Positions 25,502 to 33,124 of a DNA stretch of 46,127 nt are shown here, one piece after another. Each line of letters begins with the position of its first letter. Within the stretch, counting starts at the first letter, position 1. The stretch comes from UBA2334 sp964396895 (GTDB lineage Bacteria > Pseudomonadota > Gammaproteobacteria > Burkholderiales > Burkholderiaceae_C). Both the position numbers and the translations under genes were made by a program. The notes beneath the pieces are model-generated. The model had not been told where the DNA came from, searched no databases, and worked only from the letters and a program-made list of their open reading frames with translations. The stretch lies in assembly GCA_964396895.1 (NCBI GenBank), contig CAYNGJ010000026.1, forward strand, positions 1-46,127, read 5' to 3'.

Positions 25502-25852
25502 TCAGGGCTGGAGGATGAAGTAACGAACCGTCACCTGGCCGCCGTCGAAGGTGTACATCTCAATGGTTTCAATGGCCACGGCCGTGCCCCGGACCTTGTT
25601 CCGGTTGTGGCAGGCGGCTTCGTTGCCGTTGACGATCATGGTCACTTCCTCGATCTCGATCTTGGCGCTTTGCTGCGTCCACATGCCTTCCAGCACCGGC
25701 CAACCGTCGGTCAGGGGGCGTTGACCCACGTACTCAATCTTCAGCCCCTTGGGCGCCGCTGTGCGGTAGGCCGAGAAAAAGCCGTCTTTGTCGCCTGCAT
25801 TCCAGGCCTGAACCTGGCTGTGCAGGAATTGTTCTATGGCTGCTTTGTCCAT
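25502..25852 (-). CDS. SnoaL/NTF2-like protein (paralogue 2 of 3)
   Basis: A 116-residue SnoaL-fold protein, clearly related to its two neighbours: 'AWNAGDKDGFFSAYRTAAPKGLKIEYVGQ', 'DGWPVLEGMW', 'MIVNGNEAACHNRNKVRGT', 'VTVRYFILQP'. ATG at 25852 gives a length normal for the fold; longer in-frame extensions would run into the preceding gene. It lies 13 bases after the unknown-function gene at 25866 and 7 before the flavin reductase, so it is surely co-transcribed. Possible roles are dehydration, double-bond isomerisation or epoxide opening of an oxygenase product, without cofactor. Confidence 0.8.
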   Translation of the reverse strand: MDKAAIEQFLHSQVQAWNAGDKDGFFSAYRTAAPKGLKIEYVGQRPLTDGWPVLEGMWTQQSAKIEIEEVTMIVNGNEAACHNRNKVRGTAVAIETIEMYTFDGGQVTVRYFILQP

Positions 25853-25865
25853 GTGTGTTGTCTCC

Positions 25866-26897
25866 TCAGGTTTCAGTGCCCCGCACATTGCGTGCGGTGC
25901 CGTTGCGTTTGTCGCTTTCACCCCAAGCCATCCAGCGGTCGGGCACTCGCGTGTCGCCCACGCGGCGCCACCGGCCCTCTTGCTGGGCCGTGATGGGAAA
26001 ACCACCCACAAAGTCGACCATGCGGCCCTTGGGATCGGGCAGGAACTCCCATTCCTCATCGCCGTCCAGCACGAGGTGCGCCGCTTCGGCAAACCAGCCG
26101 TCCTTTTCATGGCGCACCGTGCCCTCAGTGTCTGTGGTGCAGCGAACTTCGCCTTTTTCATTCTGAAAAATGGCATAGCCCAGCTTGTCGTGGCCCACCA
26201 GAAAGGACCCCACGTCCCAGGTGCCGTCTTTGTAAATCGTGGCGAAGTTCCACCAGATGACGTGCATCTTGTTGTTGACCACCAGGTCTTTGTGCATGTG
26301 GATTGCAGCACCTTCAGCCATCCAAGCCTGGTCCAGGGAAATCATGCCCTTGACCTTCCGGCCCTCGCAGATGCCTTGCACGTCGTAGAGTTGCGCCACA
26401 TAAAAGGTCCCCCAGTCCACGCCCGGCAGGTACCACTGCATGCCATTCCCGATCAGCCGTCCCGTGAGCTCGAAGAGCCCGTCCTCTTTCCAGCTGAAGT
26501 CGGTGCCGGATGCGGTCAGGCGCCACGCCTGACCGGTGTCTTCCGGGTGGCTGGACCACCAGGCGATGTCACCCTCCAAGCCCCGTGCAGGGAACATGGT
26601 GAGCGCCCTGGGCGCAATCTTTGCCTTGTCAATCCGGATGTTTTCACCATCCAACCGCGTGCTCTGGTAAATGAACTTGGTTGGGTTGGGGGTGCTTCCG
26701 GGTGCGTTGAGGGCCCGCACCATGGAGTAAATGTGGCCCTCTTCGTCTCGCACGCTGCCAAATGGCATGTGCTTGGTGAGCTTGAGGCCAAAATGATCGC
26801 GCAAATCCGCAAGCTTGGCGCCACTGACCTTTTGTGGTCCGACCAGGCACTGGTAGCTGAAGTCGGCGCGTTCGGGAATCGTGTCAAAGGTTCGCAT
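25866..26897 (-). CDS. Unknown-function protein, possible CrtC/AttH-like lipocalin fold
   Basis: A 343-residue protein I cannot place firmly. It is rich in aromatic residues and beta-strand-like segments ('IAWWSSHPEDTGQAWRL', 'DWGTFYVAQLYDVQG', 'MHVIWWNFATIYKDGTW'). It contains His/Trp-rich turns and no nucleotide-binding or membrane motif. The composition and length recall double-lipocalin proteins such as CrtC hydratases and AttH-like proteins, and the gene at 37773 looks like a distant relative. It lies between a P450 (16 bases upstream) and a SnoaL-like gene (13 bases downstream). A hydratase or isomerase acting on a hydrophobic intermediate would suit, but this is inference. Confidence 0.6.
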   Translation of the reverse strand: MRTFDTIPERADFSYQCLVGPQKVSGAKLADLRDHFGLKLTKHMPFGSVRDEEGHIYSMVRALNAPGSTPNPTKFIYQSTRLDGENIRIDKAKIAPRALTMFPARGLEGDIAWWSSHPEDTGQAWRLTASGTDFSWKEDGLFELTGRLIGNGMQWYLPGVDWGTFYVAQLYDVQGICEGRKVKGMISLDQAWMAEGAAIHMHKDLVVNNKMHVIWWNFATIYKDGTWDVGSFLVGHDKLGYAIFQNEKGEVRCTTDTEGTVRHEKDGWFAEAAHLVLDGDEEWEFLPDPKGRMVDFVGGFPITAQQEGRWRRVGDTRVPDRWMAWGESDKRNGTARNVRGTET

Positions 26898-26913
26898 GGT
26901 CCGGTGTCCTCAC

Positions 26914-28203
26914 TCAATCCCAGATCACGTGCACGCTCTTCGCGCCGCGCAGGTGGGCCCCTTCGATGGTGGGCGCTGGCATATCCGGGTCCAGGCGCAC
27001 ATTGGGGAACAGGTCCAGAATGCCGTTGATGGCACAGTTCAACTCGAGCTTGGCCACGAACTGGCCAATGCACATGTGTGGTCCGAAGCCGAAGCCGAAC
27101 GAGGGTTTCTGGCGGCGGTCGATGTCGAATACATCGGGGTTCTCGAAGGCTGCCTCATCGCGGTTGGCCGCTGCCACCATGCACTGTACGAACGACCCCT
27201 TGGGTATGGTGACGTCACCGATTTGAACGTCTGTCGAGGTCTCACGGACCTTGAACGTGGATGAAGGCTCGAAGCGAACGGCTTCGTCGATCAGCTTGGG
27301 TACCAGGTTGCGGTCGTTGCGCACCCGATCCAGCAGGCCGGGGACGGTCAGCAGGAAAGTCATGGCGGCGCTGAAGGTGCGTGTGGTGGTTTCCCCAGCG
27401 GCAGGCAACAACGAGCGGGCGAAAGTCGCGACCTCGTGGTCATCCAACTGGTGTCCTTCGTACTCGGCGTTCATCAGGCGGGTGATCAGGTCGTCGCCTG
27501 TGGCCCCGTCTGCCCTGCGCAGCTTGACTTGTTCCATGAGCGCGTCGTAGAGGCTCTTCACGGCAATGGCCGCAATTTTGCGACCCTCTTCGGCTTTGGC
27601 CTTGTCCAATTGGTTGGCAGCCAACATGGACAGCGCCCAGGTGGCGTATTGGTTGTACCGATCGGGTTGGTCCTCGGGGAACCCTACCAGCGCATACATG
27701 GCGCGCACGGGAAAGTGCAGGCCCATTTCCATGAGGTCGGCCTTTTTGTTGGGCACCAGGGGTTTCAGGAAGTCTTCACGCGCCACCCGGTCGATCTTCG
27801 GACGCCATTTGTTCACGTTCTCCGGCATGAAGGCGGGCTGCAGCAGTGCACGCACCTTGCGGTGGGCTTCACCGTCCATGCCCAGAATCATCAGGCCGTC
27901 CCACACCTTGCCCATCCCTTCGAGGATGAATCCGCTGGTGAAGGAGTTGGCGTCCTTCAGGACGTTCATCACATCCTGGTACTGAAACACCGCGTAGGTC
28001 GTTCGCTTTTGAAGTCCAGCATTGGTCGGAACGCCGAGAAATTTCGCGATGAAGTCGCCCTCGTAAACGCGCGTGGTCTTGCGCATTTCTCGGCAGGCTG
28101 CGTACAAGTCGTCGGTCTTTCCGCGGTAGAGGTCGGAGACGCTGGAATAAGCCGCTTCGAGCTTTTGCGCGTTCTCTGTACTGGTTTTGGTGGTGGCGTT
28201 CAT
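26914..28203 (-). CDS. Cytochrome P450 (paralogue 2 of 3)
   Basis: Soluble P450 of 429 residues. The I-helix motif is AAGETT (268-273), the K-helix is E307-x-x-R310, and the haem loop is FGFGPHMCIGQ with Cys378 as ligand. The N-terminal 'DLYRGKTDDLY' and the 'GMDGEAHRKVRALLQPAFMP' C-helix region match the other two P450s, so the three share a recent ancestor. The ribosome site GAAGGAGACG lies just before the ATG at 28203. It is the sixth gene of the minus-strand run, 12 bases after an SDR, which may oxidise the alcohol it produces. Electrons presumably come from the ferredoxin at 39987 and a reductase outside the window. Confidence 0.93.
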   Translation of the reverse strand: MNATTKTSTENAQKLEAAYSSVSDLYRGKTDDLYAACREMRKTTRVYEGDFIAKFLGVPTNAGLQKRTTYAVFQYQDVMNVLKDANSFTSGFILEGMGKVWDGLMILGMDGEAHRKVRALLQPAFMPENVNKWRPKIDRVAREDFLKPLVPNKKADLMEMGLHFPVRAMYALVGFPEDQPDRYNQYATWALSMLAANQLDKAKAEEGRKIAAIAVKSLYDALMEQVKLRRADGATGDDLITRLMNAEYEGHQLDDHEVATFARSLLPAAGETTTRTFSAAMTFLLTVPGLLDRVRNDRNLVPKLIDEAVRFEPSSTFKVRETSTDVQIGDVTIPKGSFVQCMVAAANRDEAAFENPDVFDIDRRQKPSFGFGFGPHMCIGQFVAKLELNCAINGILDLFPNVRLDPDMPAPTIEGAHLRGAKSVHVIWD

Positions 28204-28215
28204 GGGGCGTCTCCT

Positions 28216-29013
28216 TCAAGGTTGCAAATGGGTTTCGATGGCAGGAATGGGTGCTAGGGTGGCACCCCCGTCCACCAGCAGCGAGCTGCCGGTGATGTAG
28301 GCGGCGTCTTTAGAGGCGAGAAACAAGACGGCAGACGCGATTTCGCTGGGCAAACCGGCCCGGGGTACTGGGAAGTTCCGAGTCAAGCTTGTTGTGACCT
28401 CGTCTGCCAGGTGTTCACGCATGCGGTCCGAGAGGATCAGTCCGGGTTCCACGACATTGACCAGAACACCTTGGGGTCCGATTTCCCGGGCCAAGGTCCG
28501 GGCAAAGGCATTCATGTAGGCCTTGCTGGCGCCGTAGGGTGCCAAACCAGGGGTGTGACTGCGGTTGCCTTCACCCGAGGAAATGAAGATCAAGCGGCCC
28601 TTGTCTGTGGCTTTGGACAGGGCTGGCAGGGCGTCTTTGGTCAGCCAGAACAACGACTGGATGTTGGCGTTGACTTGATTTTCAAATACCGCATCGGGCA
28701 TGTCGGATACCTTGCCGATGGCTGCATCTGCGGCGCAATGCACCAGGATGTCCAGGCTGCCGAAGCCCGCGAGGGCTCCGTTGATCATGGCCTGAACGTC
28801 GGCGCGTTGGCCAACGTCACCCGGCTGCAGACGGGCTCGCTCGCCTCGCTGCACGATGGTGTCGACCACGGCCTGGCCATGAGCGGCGGTGCGCGCCTGA
28901 ACGACGACTTGGGCACCCTCGGCAGCGAATGCCAGGGCGATGGCCTTGCCAATGCCTCGTCCCGCCCCGGTGATCAGGACCACTTTGTCAAGGAAACGTT
29001 GTTGGCTGCTCAT
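28216..29013 (-). CDS. Short-chain dehydrogenase/reductase
   Basis: Classical SDR of 265 residues with 'TGAGRGIGKA' (near 14-23), a cofactor region 'VVVQARTA' without an acidic residue that suggests NADP(H), 'VHCAAD' in place of the usual NNAG, and the active site 'SSGEGNRS...YGASKAY'. The C-terminus has 'SSLLVDGG'. ATG at 29013 is chosen because longer forms would overlap the SnoaL-like gene ending at 29030 and add unrelated residues. It sits between the third SnoaL-like gene and P450 paralogue 2 in a run with gaps below 20 bases. Confidence 0.9.
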   Translation of the reverse strand: MSSQQRFLDKVVLITGAGRGIGKAIALAFAAEGAQVVVQARTAAHGQAVVDTIVQRGERARLQPGDVGQRADVQAMINGALAGFGSLDILVHCAADAAIGKVSDMPDAVFENQVNANIQSLFWLTKDALPALSKATDKGRLIFISSGEGNRSHTPGLAPYGASKAYMNAFARTLAREIGPQGVLVNVVEPGLILSDRMREHLADEVTTSLTRNFPVPRAGLPSEIASAVLFLASKDAAYITGSSLLVDGGATLAPIPAIETHLQP

Positions 29014-29029
29014 GACAGTGCCACTCGGT

Positions 29030-29401
29030 TCAATGAAAGAGGCGAACATGCAACGCCCCATCATTCAGGTGGTACACCTCGATGCCGCTGGAGAGGGTTT
29101 GCTCACTCGACCAGAGGTTGCGAAAGTAGCAAGCAGCGTCGCTGCCATTGACAATGCATTCAAAGAGCTGCAGTTTGACCTTGGTGTTGTACGTTATCCA
29201 CATTTGCTCCAGACCGGCCCAGGCCGCGTCGTCGGCCAGCGTTTGTTTGGCCACGTATTCGATGGTCAAACTCTTGGCAGCCACGTTGCGATAAAGGGAG
29301 AAGAAGTCGGCCTTGCGGCCTGTGTTCCAGAGGGCGACTTGTTGGAACACAAAGTCTCGGAGCGCTTGCTCTGCTGCGGAGGGGGTGGTGGTATCTCTCA
29401 T
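29030..29401 (-). CDS. SnoaL/NTF2-like protein (paralogue 3 of 3)
   Basis: A 123-residue SnoaL-fold protein related to those at 24070 and 25502: 'LWNTGRKADFFSLYRNVAAKSLTIEYVAK', 'LEQMWITYNTKVKLQLFECIVNGSDAACYFRNLW', 'GALHVRLFH'. The His found before the Arg-Asn pair in the other two is replaced here ('CYFRN' against 'CHNRN' and 'VHHRN'), so its chemistry may differ or be lost. It lies 7 bases after the FAD oxidoreductase gene and 16 before an SDR. No signal peptide. Confidence 0.77.
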   Translation of the reverse strand: MRDTTTPSAAEQALRDFVFQQVALWNTGRKADFFSLYRNVAAKSLTIEYVAKQTLADDAAWAGLEQMWITYNTKVKLQLFECIVNGSDAACYFRNLWSSEQTLSSGIEVYHLNDGALHVRLFH

Positions 29402-29408
29402 GTGGAAC

Positions 29409-30986
29409 TCACTTCAGATAGCGTTTGACGCGACCGGCGGCGATTCGGCCAGGAATGCCGTTGATGCCGCCCCCGGGGTGGACGCCAGCACCACCAAAAA
29501 AGAGACCCTTAACCGGCAACGTATCGCCACCCAGTCCAAAGGCCGGTCTCATCAGGCCTGTGCGTGAAGCGCCTGTGTCAATGTGCACGACACAGCCATT
29601 GGGTACGTTCAAGCGGCGGGCGAAGTCGGGGGCTGCTTCGGCGCGGCGTCCGATCTCCAGCGACTTGAGGCCTGGCAGGTAGGCCTCCGTCTGGTCCAGC
29701 ACCATCTGTGTCACGTCGGAACGGATGGCATCCCAACCGTCTCGCGGTTCGAGCGGCATGGCGATCGGGTAGAGGTAGACAATGTCCTGGCCGTCCGGGG
29801 CCTGAGAGGGATCGACCGCACTGGGCGCGGTCGCCCACAGGTAAGGCATTTTGGACACTTCGCCACGGGCTGCGCATTTGAAGTTGTCGAGTACCGCTTC
29901 CACCGTGCCGATCAACAGCACGCTCTTGCGAATGCTCAAGCCGTCGGTGCGCTGGCCTTCGTGGCGGCTTGCCCGCACCTGCCCACTGAGTGCAACGTCG
30001 ATTTTCATGGGTGAACCGCCATGTCCGTTGGCGGGAGCCAGATCAATGCGCGTCAGGTAGCGGCGTTCAACGGCACCCGGCGTCACCATGTGCAGCGCCA
30101 CTTTGGGGTGGATTGCTGCGATCACGCTGCGCGATGTCAGTGTTTCGCCGCCGGCCAGTCGGACACCTTGGGTCTTTCCGTTGGCGACTAGAATTTCAGC
30201 GACTGGGGCATTCAGTCGAATTTCACCGCCCAGCGCCGTCAGGCGGGCTCCCAATGCGTCGGACAGTGTCTGCATGCCGCCCACGGCGCGACCCAGGCCA
30301 AAGCGTTGTATGAAGCCCAGCAGGGCAAAGTAGACACCTGTTGCTTCACCAGTGATCGGTCCGGCCGCGCCCAACAGGCAGCACAGTGCGGACTGCGTGA
30401 CCGGGTGTTCGAACCGTTCCATGATGGAGGTGTATGCGGGGCTGCCTATCAATCCCATCAGCTCTGGCTTCAGATGTCGGTTCTTGATCAATACCTTGAG
30501 CGCTTGCCATTTAGCACCCCAATTCCGTTGCGATGGATCCACCCGCATCATGGGGATGGCCAGGTCGATGAAGGCGTTCACCAGTTGCATCAGGGCCAAA
30601 AATTCGGTGGCATCCGCCTCGCTGAAGCGGCGAATCTCGGCGGCTGTCTGTTCTGCACTGCGGCCAAACACCAACGAGCTGCCATCCGGGTGCAGGTAGA
30701 CATAGCCTGGGTCCATCTCGGTCTGCCGAAAACCGTGGCGTTCCAGTTGCAGCTCCTGCGCCATCATGGGGTGGACGCGCAAGGACATCAGGTCCAGGGC
30801 GCAGGGGTGTACCAGGTGGTTGGGTGCCTCCGGGATGAGGTAGCCAGACGATGCCATGCCGCCCACCTTGGCAAGGGACTCCAGAACAATGACTTTGCGG
30901 CCTTCTGCCGCGAGGTAACAGGCCGCAGCCAGGCCATTGTGACCGGCACCAATGATGATGGTGTCGCAGGGGGTGGTGGTGTTCAT
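29409..30986 (-). CDS. FAD-dependent oxidoreductase (phytoene desaturase/PYROXD2-like)
   Basis: A 525-residue amine-oxidase-superfamily flavoprotein with an N-terminal dinucleotide motif 'TIIIGAGHNGLAAACYLA' (9-26), the following 'VLESLAKVGGMASS', and a C-terminal FAD signature 'FFGGAGVHPGGGINGIPGRIAA'. Relatives desaturate carotenoid-like or ring substrates or are of unknown function (human PYROXD2). In this setting it may introduce a double bond or aromatise a ring. It is the third gene of the minus-strand run, 26 bases after TetR and 7 before a SnoaL-like gene, so an isomerase or dehydratase step right after desaturation is plausible. Confidence 0.85.
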   Translation of the reverse strand: MNTTTPCDTIIIGAGHNGLAAACYLAAEGRKVIVLESLAKVGGMASSGYLIPEAPNHLVHPCALDLMSLRVHPMMAQELQLERHGFRQTEMDPGYVYLHPDGSSLVFGRSAEQTAAEIRRFSEADATEFLALMQLVNAFIDLAIPMMRVDPSQRNWGAKWQALKVLIKNRHLKPELMGLIGSPAYTSIMERFEHPVTQSALCCLLGAAGPITGEATGVYFALLGFIQRFGLGRAVGGMQTLSDALGARLTALGGEIRLNAPVAEILVANGKTQGVRLAGGETLTSRSVIAAIHPKVALHMVTPGAVERRYLTRIDLAPANGHGGSPMKIDVALSGQVRASRHEGQRTDGLSIRKSVLLIGTVEAVLDNFKCAARGEVSKMPYLWATAPSAVDPSQAPDGQDIVYLYPIAMPLEPRDGWDAIRSDVTQMVLDQTEAYLPGLKSLEIGRRAEAAPDFARRLNVPNGCVVHIDTGASRTGLMRPAFGLGGDTLPVKGLFFGGAGVHPGGGINGIPGRIAAGRVKRYLK

Positions 30987-31012
30987 GTGGTTTCCAGAAA
31001 AAAGCGGTCAAC

Positions 31013-31738
31013 TCAAACGGGGTGGACTGGCTTCCACCAGTGAAGGTCGTGGGAAGCTGCCTGCAGCTGTTGCCATGCCGTGGCCACCGCGGTGCGGGCG
31101 GCCGATGCCTTCATGCCCAGACCCAAAAGAATCATGACCACGGCTTCCCGGATGAACGCGCCGTCCAGCTGACCTGTGCGGGAGATGCGCCGAGCGCTTT
31201 CCACGCTGGTGCCAATCACCAGATCGAAAGCGGCCTCTATGGACGTGAAGTGAAAGGTGCCCTGATCGCGCCCGTAGTTCAGGCTGCGGTACACCAGCAA
31301 CCGCCTGGGGTCGTCACCGCTGATGCGGTCAACCATGTCGGCGCGTGAAATGATCACGCCGTGCGCAGGGTCCATGGCCGCGCGAGCCAACGCCATCAAC
31401 GGTCCTGTGGCGAGCATGACGGCACCATCATCCAGCGGACTGAACAAGCGGTCAAAGCTGTGCAGCATGTCGTTTGCCGCGTTGTGGCCGATTTCGGTCA
31501 ACACCTCGTCCAGCGAATCAAAGTACTTGTAAAACGTGCCGCGCGACACCTTCGCTGCGCGAATCACGTCATCGATCACGGGAACACGGCCCCCTGCACA
31601 TTGGCCATAGACGTCCCTAGTAGCGGCCACCAGGCGGTCCCGCATGCGGGTGCGGCGCTCCCGCGCCACGCGGGAGCGGTGGTCTTCGGCCGATGGCGGC
31701 TCGGCTACAGGTGCTGGCGGATTTCGAAGCGCGCTCAT
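31013..31738 (-). CDS. TetR-family regulator
   Basis: A 241-residue TetR-type repressor. The helix-turn-helix lies at about 33-80 ('MRDRLVAATRDVYGQCAGGRVPVIDDVIRAAKVSRGTFYKYF'), and the ligand domain follows. Its ATG overlaps the stop of the flavin monooxygenase gene (ATGA at 31735), so it is made together with that enzyme. Operator-like site D lies just upstream of the operon (32951-32975), which would fit negative autoregulation. It is therefore the best candidate to bind the five similar elements in the window (inference). The inducer is probably the substrate or an early CoA ester. Confidence 0.88.
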   Translation of the reverse strand: MSALRNPPAPVAEPPSAEDHRSRVARERRTRMRDRLVAATRDVYGQCAGGRVPVIDDVIRAAKVSRGTFYKYFDSLDEVLTEIGHNAANDMLHSFDRLFSPLDDGAVMLATGPLMALARAAMDPAHGVIISRADMVDRISGDDPRRLLVYRSLNYGRDQGTFHFTSIEAAFDLVIGTSVESARRISRTGQLDGAFIREAVVMILLGLGMKASAARTAVATAWQQLQAASHDLHWWKPVHPV

Positions 31739-32931
31739 GATGGGCGAGGCTGGCGGCGGATGTCGCTGAGCAAGGCCAGATTGGAGTCTTGTGCAAGCAG
31801 GGCCCGCCCATAGAGCTCGCTAGAGAGCATGGTGTTGAGCGCCGTGTGGCGCGTACCCACCGACAGGTCGCGCCACAGGCGCTGAAGCGGACTCGACAAG
31901 GCGAAGGCGCCAGGTCCCGCAATTTCCATCAGGCGTTCCCCCGCACGGCGGAGTTGGCGCATGGCGTAGCCACAGTCGGCTTGAATCTGCGCTTTTTCAA
32001 AGCCACTGAGGGTTAATGTTTGTGCCGTCACGTCGATGGCGGTCACTGCGCGTCGCACGTGCAGCCAGGCCGAGTCAATTTCCAATGCCGCTTCGCCGAA
32101 TTGCCCCACCAGGGTTTGTGAATCGACCTGGTTGGTGTACTTCCAGCCTATGGCCGGCCGGTGGGGCATATTGGCGCTCACGATGTCGCGCATGGCCCCT
32201 GCCGCCCCCAGCATGGGGGCCAACACCCCCAAGGGAAAGAGTGGCTCTACGGGCCAGCGATCACGAGGCTCCAATGCGGCTGCCGGCGTTTTTCCGGCTG
32301 CAGCGCGCAGCTGGGAGAAGCGCAAAACCAATGGGTGTGGCACCAAGGCTTGGCGGGCGACCACGGTGTTGCTGCCCGACGCGCAGAGGCCCGACATGTG
32401 CCAAGTGTCTTGGATCGTTACATCCGGGCCGGCCAAGGGCAGAAACGCAAATCCGGCATCAATCTGCTGGCCATTCTCGTCCAGTATGCGAACGCCGTTG
32501 AGTGCCCATGTCGCGTGCATGCAGCCCGATGCGTAACCCCAGGCGCCGTCGATGGTGTAACCCCCCTCGGCGGGGCGGGCAGTACCAATTTGCCCAGCCA
32601 CGCTGCAAACCAACTCGGCCCCACTGCGAAACACCAGGCGTTTGATTTCTGGCGACATCGATGCGGCCGATGCGGTGACCCCTGCCAGCAGACCGAATGC
32701 CCAAGCCGTGCCGGGGCACCCATGCGCCAGTGCCGCGATGGTTTCAATCTGTGTGATGAGTGGGCGCCCCACGCCCCCCGATCGCATGGGAAACATCATC
32801 TGGAACAGCCCAGCACTGCGTATGGCCTCGATGGACACGTCGGTGGCCCTGCGACCTTTCTCCGCCAAGGCCGCCTGTTCGGCCAGCAACGGAGCCAGTG
32901 ACTGCGCAATTTCAACAGGATTTTCGGTCAT
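31735..32931 (-). CDS. Acyl-CoA-dehydrogenase-fold flavin monooxygenase, oxygenase component
   Basis: A 398-residue protein with the group D flavin monooxygenase pattern (HsaA, C2 of 4-hydroxyphenylacetate hydroxylase; acyl-CoA dehydrogenase type-2 C-terminal domain). The N-terminal helices contain 'IEAIRSAGLFQMMFP' and 'GCPGTAWAFGLLAG', and the middle has 'DGAWGYASGCMHATWAL' and 'DTWHMSGLCASGSNTVV'. The C-terminal helical domain ends '...SPLQRLWRDLSVGTRHTALN'. Such enzymes hydroxylate phenolic or other rings with FMNH2 from a separate reductase, here most likely the gene at 24520-25494. True acyl-CoA dehydrogenase activity is less likely, as the usual 'GGT-E' C-terminal motif is absent. It is the first gene of the 12-gene run, 19 bases from operator-like site D. 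Confidence 0.83.
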   Translation of the reverse strand: MTENPVEIAQSLAPLLAEQAALAEKGRRATDVSIEAIRSAGLFQMMFPMRSGGVGRPLITQIETIAALAHGCPGTAWAFGLLAGVTASAASMSPEIKRLVFRSGAELVCSVAGQIGTARPAEGGYTIDGAWGYASGCMHATWALNGVRILDENGQQIDAGFAFLPLAGPDVTIQDTWHMSGLCASGSNTVVARQALVPHPLVLRFSQLRAAAGKTPAAALEPRDRWPVEPLFPLGVLAPMLGAAGAMRDIVSANMPHRPAIGWKYTNQVDSQTLVGQFGEAALEIDSAWLHVRRAVTAIDVTAQTLTLSGFEKAQIQADCGYAMRQLRRAGERLMEIAGPGAFALSSPLQRLWRDLSVGTRHTALNTMLSSELYGRALLAQDSNLALLSDIRRQPRPS

Positions 32932-32950
32932 GCGGCTGAGGTTCTTAAAT

Positions 32951-32975
32951 TGAACATTTATCTATATTTTGATCA
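32951..32975. promoter_or_regulatory. 25-bp palindromic operator-like element, site D
   Basis: TGAACA (32951-32956) and TGATCA (32970-32975) are separated by 13 AT-rich bases. The site lies 19 bases upstream of the first gene of the minus-strand run, and 149 bases from the divergent P450 at 33125, so a bound protein could control both. The remaining 193-base gap is AT-rich and holds no gene. TTGTAC at 33025 is too close to TTAAAT to be called as a sigma-70 promoter. Confidence 0.5.
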
Positions 32976-33124
32976 TAAGTTTGTCGAAGTGACATAGGTG
33001 TTTACTATGACTAGATGGAGTCCCTTGTACTTGTTGTTCTGTGTTAAATGATGCAGAATTCATAAAAGTGTCCCATAAAGATGGGCACTTGCTGATCATT
33101 CAAGTACGTTGCAGAAGGCTCCAA

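Noticed and set aside
25836..27029. Open frame on the plus strand opposite the unknown-function gene at 25866-26897
   Set aside because: The minus-strand frame fits the spacing of the operon (13 and 16 bases to its neighbours) and has a normal composition. The plus-strand frame would interrupt the operon.
31735..32931. Ordinary acyl-CoA dehydrogenase
   Set aside because: The sequence fits flavin monooxygenase oxygenases of the acyl-CoA dehydrogenase fold (HsaA/C2-like) better, lacks the C-terminal GGT-E motif, and a matching flavin reductase is in the same run.
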